Shown one piece after another: positions 7,906-13,168 of a stretch of DNA of 14,809 bases (position 1 is the first letter of the stretch; each line of letters starts with the position of its first letter). The DNA is from Streptosporangiaceae bacterium. GTDB lineage: Bacteria > Actinomycetota > Actinomycetes > Streptosporangiales > Streptosporangiaceae. Below the pieces are notes generated by a model. It was not told the DNA's origin and did not search any database. It saw only the letters and a program-made list of their open reading frames with translations. Made by a program: the position numbers and the translations under genes. The DNA lies in the NCBI GenBank assembly GCA_030040475.1, contig JASHTQ010000671.1, positions 1 through 14,809 on the forward strand, given 5' to 3'.

Positions 7906-8706
7906 ATGCCTGACAAGAGTCATCCCGTGGTGTTCATCCACGGCCTGTGGCTGCACACGAGCTCCTGGCAGGCGTGGGAGTCCGTGTTCGAGCAGGCCGG
8001 CTACCGCGTCCTTTCCCCCGGCTGGCCGGGGGACCAGGAGACGGTCGAGCTTGCCAGGGCCAACCCGGATTCGGTCGCCGACAAGGGAATCGACGACGTG
8101 GTCGGCCACTACGCCGAGATCATCGCCGACCTGCCCGCGAGCCCGGTGCTGATCGGCCATTCGTTCGGCGGGATGATCGCGGAGAAGCTGCTCGGGCAGG
8201 ACCGGGCCGCCGCGGCGATCGCGATCGACGCGGCGCAGATCAAGGGGGTCCTGCCGCTCCCGCTGTCGTCGCTGCGGTCGACGCTGCCGGTCTTCAAGAA
8301 CCCCGCCAACCGGCATCGCTCCGTCATGCTCACCGCCGAGGAGTTCCGCTACAGCTTCGGGAACACGCTGACCGGCGGGGAGTCGGACGCGCTCTACGAG
8401 CGGTGGGTGGTGCCCGCGCCCGGCAAGCCGCTGTTCGAGGCGGCGGCGGCCAACTTCTCGCTGCACTCCCCCGCCACGGTGGACACGCGGAACCCGAGCC
8501 GCGGCCCGCTGCTGCTCATCATGGGCGGCCAGGATCACACCGTGCCCGAGGCGATCACGAAGGCGACGCTGAAGCAGTACCGCTACTCCCCGGCCGACAC
8601 CGAACTGCTGGAATTCGCCGACCGGGGTCATTCGCTGACGATCGACGCCGGCTGGGGCGACGTCGCCAAGTCGTGCCTGTCCTGGCTCGCCGACAAGGGC
8701 CTGTAA
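7906..8706 (+). CDS. Alpha/beta hydrolase, second copy
   Basis: A 266-residue alpha/beta-hydrolase that differs clearly from the first copy. The oxyanion region is PVVFIHGLWLHTSSW (H12-G13), the nucleophile is S86 in VLIGHSFGG, the acid D210 in MGGQDHTVP and the base H242 in FADRGHSLTID, giving a complete triad. A lid-like insertion (about 115-195) separates the nucleophile from the acid. No signal peptide is visible. ATG 7906 has only a weak AAAGG at 7892-7896. It lies 29 bases after the SDR remnant, so it was probably the last gene of a SnoaL-SDR-hydrolase transcript. At its 3' end it meets, with no terminator, the membrane-protein frame on the other strand. The substrate is unknown. Confidence 0.88.
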   Translation: MPDKSHPVVFIHGLWLHTSSWQAWESVFEQAGYRVLSPGWPGDQETVELARANPDSVADKGIDDVVGHYAEIIADLPASPVLIGHSFGGMIAEKLLGQDRAAAAIAIDAAQIKGVLPLPLSSLRSTLPVFKNPANRHRSVMLTAEEFRYSFGNTLTGGESDALYERWVVPAPGKPLFEAAAANFSLHSPATVDTRNPSRGPLLLIMGGQDHTVPEAITKATLKQYRYSPADTELLEFADRGHSLTIDAGWGDVAKSCLSWLADKGL

Positions 8707-8958
8707 GCCGGTCGGCCGTGCCCGGTGGCCGGCCTGTGCCCGCCGCACCAGGACGGTGGCGACGGCCAAGGCCGCCGGGACGCCGAGGCCGATCAGCGTG
8801 ATCTGCCAGCCGGCCAGGCCGCCGCCGGCGGCCGCGTGGCGGACGGTGGCCTGGGTTTGCTGCGCGACCGCGGCCGGGATGAAGGCGGCGAAGGCCAGCA
8901 GGCCGACGGTGACCGCGGCCACGGCCCCGGCGAGCCGGCTCGGGAAAGACCGGAACAT
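8707..8958 (-). CDS. Small secreted or membrane protein; reading frame lacks a stop here
   Basis: ATG at 8958 (minus strand) is preceded by a near-perfect AAGGAGG at about 8963-8969, so this is a genuine start. The first 84 residues are convincing: a basic start MFRSFPSRLAG, a hydrophobic core and a likely signal-peptidase site AAVA-QQ after residue 32, then a second hydrophobic segment WQITLIGLGVPAALAVATVL (about 51-70) and a basic tail RRAQAGHRARPTG. This looks like a small membrane protein with a short extracytoplasmic loop. Beyond 8707 the frame continues without a stop to 7882, entirely antisense to the second hydrolase, with arginine/glutamine-rich shadow composition and a rare TTA codon right at the boundary. 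The coordinates given cover only the part I can support. The true stop may be lost by mutation, or the protein may end in a long non-native tail. No family is recognised. Confidence 0.55.
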
Positions 8959-8968
8959 GGTTCCTCCT

Positions 8969-9010
8969 TGTGGTGATCGCACTGTGGTGATCGCACTGTG
9001 GTGATCGCAC
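8969..9010. repeat. Three perfect 14-bp tandem repeats
   Basis: TGTGGTGATCGCAC occurs at 8969-8982, 8983-8996 and 8997-9010, followed by a partial TGTG. The array overlaps the ribosome binding site side of the small membrane protein gene and ends 24 bases before the tetR stop, so it occupies almost the whole gap between these two minus-strand genes. Each unit contains GTGATCGCAC, a near-palindrome. It could be a stacked binding site for a regulator or a slippage-generated repeat. Confidence 0.9.
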
Positions 9011-9033
9011 TGTGCGAGGGGGTATCCGGGGCG

Positions 9034-9714
9034 TCATGTCCGCGCCCCTTGCTGCTGGCTGGGTGCCGTGCCCGCAGGGTGGCGTCCCCCGGGCCGGATG
9101 GCGATCTGGAACAGGTCCGCCAGCTCGCGGCCGTAGTGGTCGAGGTCGAGTCCGGGATCGCGGGCGAGCCGGGCCGGCACGGCGTCGAGGCTGGCGCGGA
9201 TGGCCATCGCCATCACCGCCGGGTCGAAGTCGGCCCGGAACTCGCCGGCGCCCTGGAAGCAGGCGAGGATCTGCCGGAGCGCTTCGGCCCCTTGCTCCCG
9301 GACGGACATGTCGTACAGCGGGCTGCCGTCCGCGCCGCGGGCGTTGAGCGCGATCTCGACCACCGCCGCGACGTGGCCGCGGTTCTCGCGGATGAAGGAC
9401 ATGTTGGCGTCGACGTAGGTCCTGAGCATGCCCGCGCCGGTGGACTCGGCCTCGAGCCGGGGGCCCATCCAGGCCCGGCCCTTGGCGGACAGCTCGGCGA
9501 CCAGTTCCCTGACGAGGTCGTCCTTGCCGCCGAAGTGGTAGACGATCACGCCCTTGCTGGTGCCGGCTCTCTCGGCGATGCGGGCCAGGGAGGCCTGTCC
9601 GTAGCCCAGCTCGGCGATGGTGTCGACCGCGGCCGCCACGATCTGCGCCCGGCGTGCGGTCTCGATGAAGGTCCGGTCCCGCTGCTGACCGCTCGGACTG
9701 GTTTCTGACCGCAT
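9034..9714 (-). CDS. TetR-family transcriptional regulator
   Basis: A 226-residue TetR-type repressor. The N-terminal helix-turn-helix (about residues 20-66) reads RAQIVAAAVDTIAELGY, then ASLARIAERAGTSKGV and IVYHFGGKDDLVRE, the classic TetR pattern with a YHFGGKDDL helix 4. The C-terminal half is a helical ligand-binding and dimerisation domain with no recognised inducer. ATG 9714 is the start: sequence upstream is promoter, and no Shine-Dalgarno lies before it, suggesting a leaderless message. The small membrane protein gene follows downstream on the same strand and is a natural target. The second LAL gene lies upstream on the same strand, 122 bases before it. Confidence 0.92.
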   Translation of the reverse strand: MRSETSPSGQQRDRTFIETARRAQIVAAAVDTIAELGYGQASLARIAERAGTSKGVIVYHFGGKDDLVRELVAELSAKGRAWMGPRLEAESTGAGMLRTYVDANMSFIRENRGHVAAVVEIALNARGADGSPLYDMSVREQGAEALRQILACFQGAGEFRADFDPAVMAMAIRASLDAVPARLARDPGLDLDHYGRELADLFQIAIRPGGRHPAGTAPSQQQGART

Positions 9715-9750
9715 GGTCAAAAAATAATACGGTCGGTCAAGAACTGTCAA
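9715..9750 (-). promoter_or_regulatory. tetR promoter, probably leaderless, with repeated GGTCAA boxes
   Basis: On the minus strand a consensus -35 TTGACA (9745-9750) is followed after 15 bases by a -10 TATTAT (9724-9729), placing the transcription start about 1-4 bases from the ATG at 9714. On the plus strand the box GGTCAA occurs at 9715-9720 and 9735-9740, with TGTCAA at 9745-9750. The minus-strand TTGACCGACCG is the sort of half-site TetR proteins use, so the protein may repress itself here. The AT-rich stretch stands out in this GC-rich region. Confidence 0.6.
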
Positions 9751-9835
9751 CCCCTGATCCGGCAGCGGGAATGGCGGTGGCCGCAACGGGCTCACGGCGC
9801 GTGCTCGGGCAGAACGTCCCTGGTTACGGCGGGGA

Positions 9836-12613
9836 CTACGGGACGGTGGCCCCGTCGAGGGCCAGGTGCAGCTCCGACCTCGACCGGACGCCGAGCTTGG
9901 GGAACGCGCGGTAGAGGTGGGAGCCCACCGTGCGGTGCGACAGGTACAGCCGGGCGCCGATCTCCCTGTTGGACAGCCCCTGCGCGGCCAGCCGGACGAC
10001 CTGCAGCTCCTGCGCCGACAGCTTGGACCAGGCGTCGGCCTCGTGCTGGCGGGCTCGCCGGCCGGTGGCGGCGAGTTCCTGCACGGCCCGCGCCGACCAG
10101 GCGGCGGCGCCGAGCGCGTCGAAGACCGGCTGCGCGGCCTCCAGCGGCCGGCGTGACTCGGCGACCCGCCGCCGGCGGCGCAGCCACGATCCGTACGCCA
10201 GGTCGACCCGGGCGCAGTACCACGGCGGGGCGCCGGCCTTGAGCCCGATGGCCTCCTCGAACAGGTCCTGCGCCCGGTCCTCGGCGGCCAGCACGGCGCG
10301 GGCGTAGGCGAGCGCCCGCACCACCCCGGACGCGGTCGTGCCGCCGGCCAGTTCGCCGATCCGCCGCAGCGGCTCGAGCGCCTCGGCGCCGCGCCCGCTC
10401 AGCGCGGCCGCCTCGGCCAGGTAGTCGACGGCCCACGCGCACTGCGGATACTGGTAGGCGATGTCGTTGGGATCGGCCATGCGGGCGAACTCGTCGAACG
10501 CGTCGCCCGGCCGGCCGTCGCCGAGCGCGGCCAGCCCCCTGCCGAGCTGAACCCCGTTGAGCAGCGCCCGGTTGCCCGCCTTCACCGCGTCGGCCTCGAC
10601 CTCGGCCGCGATGTCCAGGGCGCCGGCGGCGTCACCGCGCAGCGCGGCGAGATTGCCCTGACCCAGCCTGCCGCACGCGGCCCACAGCGGCTGGCGGGTC
10701 TCGAAACCGAACCGGAACGCCTCGTCGCACGCCGCCAGCGTGACGTCCCACCGGCCCAGGTACAGCGCGGCGAAGGCCTCGAGCACCAGCGTCTGGGCGA
10801 GCAGGGCCACGCGGCCCTGGCGGCGGAGCAGGTCCGACGCCCGCGTCGCGAAGCCCAGGCCACGCTCGAAGTCGCCGGCGATAAACCCCGTCCGGGCCAG
10901 CGCGCCGAGCAGGGCGACGTCGGTGACCTCCCGCTGCGCCCACTGCGTGAGCTGCCCGACCAGCCGCGCCCCCTGGACGAACGGGTCGATCTCGGCGTAC
11001 AGCGCCATCACCCGCGGGTCGGCGGCATCCAGGCTGAGCGCCTCGATGCCGGCCCTGATCAGCGACCGCAGGTCCTCGCCCGCCGCGCCCCAGTAGGCCG
11101 AGTTGCAGGCGCCGAGCAGCAGCGACGCGGCGAGGCCCTGGTCGCCGCCCCGGCGGGCCCGGTCCGCCGCCCGGACCAGCCGGCCGATGGTGTCCCCGTC
11201 GCCGGGGATCCCGTCGTCGAACGCGCCGTCGAGCCCGGCCAGGCGGGCGTGGTCGGCCGGATCCAGCGTGAGCGCGCGGGCCTGCGACATCAGCTCGGAG
11301 ACCGCCTCGTGGTGGCCGAGCTCGAAGGCGAGTTCGGCCGCGCGGAGCAGCCGGTGGCCCCGGCGGCGGTCGTCGGCGGATAGTTCGGCGGCCCGCCGCA
11401 GCCATTCCTCCGCCAGACCCGGAGCGCCGCGCGCCGCGGCCCGGTCGGCGCCCGCGTCAAGCTCTGCCGCCAGGGACTCCTGCGGGCCGGGCGCCGCAAG
11501 CGCGCGGTGCCAGACGGCGCGATCGGGATCGGCGCCGAGCGTCGCGGCGAGCGCGTCGTGGACGGCTCTTCGCTCGCCCGGCGTCGCCGACTGGGTGATC
11601 GCCGAACGGACCAGCGGATGGCGGAAGCGGAACGCGGGGCCGTCGATGACCAGCATGCCAAGGCGCGCGACCTCGTTCAGGTCCGCCCCGGCGTCCTGCT
11701 CGCCGGTGAGCCTGGCCAGCGCGGCGTAGGTCTCCGACAGCCGGTCGCTGTCCTGCAGCGCGGCGACAAGCAAGGCGGTCCGGGCCGGCGGTCGCAGGTC
11801 GTCGAGCCGGATCGCGAACGCTCGTTCCAGCCGCTGGGTGAGCGGGATCGACGCGAACACCGACGACTCGCCCGTCCGGCCGACGACCTTCGCGAGCTCC
11901 AGCAGGGCAAGCGGGTTGCCCGCGGCCGCCTCGAGCACCCGGGCCTCGTCGGCCTCCGGCAGCTCCGGCGCCTCGTGCCGCAGCAGCTCCCGCGAGGCCT
12001 CGGGGCCGAGGGCGTCGAGCCAGAGCAGGAGGGAGCCGAAGGTGCTTTCCGGCGGCCGGTTCAGCCGGCAGGTGGTGACCATCACGATCTGCTCGTCGGT
12101 GATCCGCCGCGAGATGAACTCGATGGCATCGCGGCTGGCATCGTCGAGCCACGACAGGTCGTCGACGCCGATGAAGACCGGGGTCTGCGCGGCGGCGTCC
12201 GCGATCAGCTCGAGCGCCGCCAGCGCGATGAAGAACTGGTTGTCGGGGGCGGCGCCCGGTTCGGTCAGCCCGAAGGCGCCGTTCAGGGCGGCACGATGCC
12301 CGGCGGGCAGTTCGGCGATCCGGCCCAGGAGCGGACGCAGCAGCTGGTAGAGGGCCGCGAACGTCAGGTGGGACTCGCCCTCGGCGGCGCGCACGCTGAG
12401 CGCGGTGTACCCGCGGTCGGCCGCCAGCTCGATCCCGGCGCGCAGCAGGGCGCTCTTGCCCACCCCCGGATTTCCCGCGATCCGCACCGTGCCGCCGCGC
12501 TCGGCCACGCCGTCCACGGCCGCCCGCAGCTGCGCGAGCTCGGCGTCCCGGCCGACAAGCAACGGCGAGGCCGGGCCGAGGCCGCCGACCGGGCCAGGGC
12601 GGGTCGTCGCCAA
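9836..12613 (-). CDS. LAL-type transcriptional regulator: AAA ATPase plus C-terminal LuxR helix-turn-helix, second copy
   Basis: A 925-residue paralogue of the first LAL protein, with the same architecture. Walker A GNPGVGKS is at residues 47-54 and Walker B VFIGVDDLSW with D151-D152; a long alanine-rich helical middle follows, and the LuxR helix-turn-helix covers about 865-919 with the recognition segment SHRTVGSHLYRAFPKLG. That segment differs from the first LAL at only two positions. The start is the TTG at 12613: GGAGGTGA on the minus strand (12618-12625) lies 4 bases upstream and is almost a perfect ribosome binding site. A TTG at 12637 would start upstream of that site. Motif copy C lies 62 bases upstream, suggesting autoregulation or control by the sister LAL. 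The effector ligand is unknown. Confidence 0.92.
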   Translation of the reverse strand: MATTRPGPVGGLGPASPLLVGRDAELAQLRAAVDGVAERGGTVRIAGNPGVGKSALLRAGIELAADRGYTALSVRAAEGESHLTFAALYQLLRPLLGRIAELPAGHRAALNGAFGLTEPGAAPDNQFFIALAALELIADAAAQTPVFIGVDDLSWLDDASRDAIEFISRRITDEQIVMVTTCRLNRPPESTFGSLLLWLDALGPEASRELLRHEAPELPEADEARVLEAAAGNPLALLELAKVVGRTGESSVFASIPLTQRLERAFAIRLDDLRPPARTALLVAALQDSDRLSETYAALARLTGEQDAGADLNEVARLGMLVIDGPAFRFRHPLVRSAITQSATPGERRAVHDALAATLGADPDRAVWHRALAAPGPQESLAAELDAGADRAAARGAPGLAEEWLRRAAELSADDRRRGHRLLRAAELAFELGHHEAVSELMSQARALTLDPADHARLAGLDGAFDDGIPGDGDTIGRLVRAADRARRGGDQGLAASLLLGACNSAYWGAAGEDLRSLIRAGIEALSLDAADPRVMALYAEIDPFVQGARLVGQLTQWAQREVTDVALLGALARTGFIAGDFERGLGFATRASDLLRRQGRVALLAQTLVLEAFAALYLGRWDVTLAACDEAFRFGFETRQPLWAACGRLGQGNLAALRGDAAGALDIAAEVEADAVKAGNRALLNGVQLGRGLAALGDGRPGDAFDEFARMADPNDIAYQYPQCAWAVDYLAEAAALSGRGAEALEPLRRIGELAGGTTASGVVRALAYARAVLAAEDRAQDLFEEAIGLKAGAPPWYCARVDLAYGSWLRRRRRVAESRRPLEAAQPVFDALGAAAWSARAVQELAATGRRARQHEADAWSKLSAQELQVVRLAAQGLSNREIGARLYLSHRTVGSHLYRAFPKLGVRSRSELHLALDGATVP

Positions 12614-12675
12614 CCCCTCACCTCCGTACGCGTGCAAACCCTCCTGGCCAAAGCGTACGAGAGCGCCCGCCGTTC

Positions 12676-12693
12676 AGTCGTTTGACCCAAGCG
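12676..12693. promoter_or_regulatory. Shared dyad motif, copy C (between the second LAL gene and a divergent mini-ORF)
   Basis: AGTC-GTT-TGACCCAAGCG, preceded by TTC, matching copy B at 18 of 21 positions. The core is GTC-N4-GAC. The ATG of the plus-strand mini-ORF lies 64 bases to the right, with a possible -10 TACCGT at 12713-12718, and the TTG of the minus-strand LAL gene lies 62 bases to the left. A symmetric site at nearly equal distance from both starts could serve two divergent promoters. Confidence 0.55.
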
Positions 12694-12757
12694 GCGACGG
12701 CGCGGGCGCTCCTACCGTCGCAGTGTCCCGGGCCCGCTCCCCGAGGAGGGAAGACCA

Positions 12758-12826
12758 ATGAAGCTCGCCCCATACTCCGGCGCCGTGACCGGCGTCAGCA
12801 TCGAAGCGGCCCGCGCCGCCGGCTGA
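12758..12826 (+). CDS. 22-residue ORF: leader peptide or 5' remnant of a lost target gene
   Basis: ATG 12758 has a strong GAGGAGGG at 12743-12750 (7 bases of spacing) and encodes MKLAPYSGAVTGVSIEAARA followed by AG and TGA. It stands 64 bases after motif copy C, the same layout as the tautomerase and SnoaL-like genes, so its expression signals are complete although the protein is tiny. The sequence looks like the beginning of a larger enzyme (a short strand followed by EAARAAG, the kind of helix that opens many TIM-barrel or Rossmann proteins), but no continuation is found in any frame. I cannot say whether it is a functional peptide or a truncated gene. Confidence 0.4.
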   Translation: MKLAPYSGAVTGVSIEAARAAG

Positions 12827-12860
12827 GCACCCTGGCCATCGGACGAATGCGGACCGTAAA

Positions 12861-12907
12861 ACCACCGCCCGTTCGGCATACATATTTTTGACCGAACGGG
12901 AGGTGGT
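12861..12907. repeat. Long inverted repeat (16-bp arms, one mismatch)
   Basis: ACCACCGCCCGTTCGG (12861-12876) pairs with CCGAACGGGAGGTGGT (12892-12907), matching at 15 of 16 positions around a 15-base AT-rich loop (12877-12891). The inner 9 bp are perfect. No T-run follows the second arm, so it is not a standard terminator. The right arm is entered by TTGACCGAACGG, which matches the TTGACCGACCGT of the tetR promoter at 10 of 12 positions, so it may be a TetR operator. A trace of a mobile element end is another possibility. Confidence 0.65.
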
Positions 12908-12960
12908 ATCACTTCCACGCCGGCTGGCTCCTAGAAGTGCCGCAGCGCCGCGGCGATGGC

Positions 12961-12980
12961 CAGGTAGCTCTAGCTACATG
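12961..12980. repeat. Short dyad GTAGCT-CT-AGCTAC
   Basis: Perfect 6-bp arms GTAGCT (12964-12969) and AGCTAC (12972-12977) with a 2-base spacer; two more outer pairs match beyond one mismatch. It lies 66 bases before the alternative start and 189 bases before the preferred start of the malic enzyme gene. It could be an operator; no matching copy was noticed elsewhere in the window. Confidence 0.4.
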
Positions 12981-13168
12981 GTGGTGGCATCCACATCGAG
13001 TGGGTGGGGGCTGATGTTGAGAGAGGGGTTCATGGGAGTTCTGGGGTGAGCGGCGTTGGCGTCGGGCCGCGTTCTGCGCCCGCGGGCGGTAATCCCAGTT
13101 CAGGCGCGCTGTGCGAGCGGCTTCACTATCCGACGGGCCCGGACCATCATGGTGACTGGAGGGATGAG

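Larger units (their letters stand above)
12827..13168. other. Gene-poor stretch with two inverted repeats
   Basis: No convincing gene is seen between the mini-ORF and the malic enzyme start (342 bases). The stretch is less GC-rich than its surroundings in places and holds a long inverted repeat at 12861-12907 and a dyad at 12961-12980, both listed separately. On the minus strand a few codons before a TAG at 12931-12933 read SYLAIAAALRHF, but a stop lies directly upstream. The right end holds the alternative GTG start (13046) for the malic enzyme. Confidence 0.6.

Noticed and set aside
8969..9014. The 14-bp tandem repeats as a CRISPR array
   Set aside because: Units are too short and there are no unique spacers.
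11507..12685. A 392-codon open frame on the plus strand opposite the second LAL gene
   Set aside because: It is the mirror of the ATPase domain, which has intact Walker motifs on the minus strand.
12861..12907. The long inverted repeat as a rho-independent terminator
   Set aside because: No T-run follows either arm, and no gene ends directly before it apart from the 22-codon ORF.
12931..12966. A minus-strand C-terminal fragment SYLAIAAALRHF
   Set aside because: A stop codon lies directly upstream in the same frame, leaving 12 residues; too little to call a remnant.
13046..13168. An N-terminal extension of the malic enzyme from GTG 13046
   Set aside because: The extension has no family resemblance and ATG 13169 has the better ribosome binding site, though the longer form cannot be excluded.
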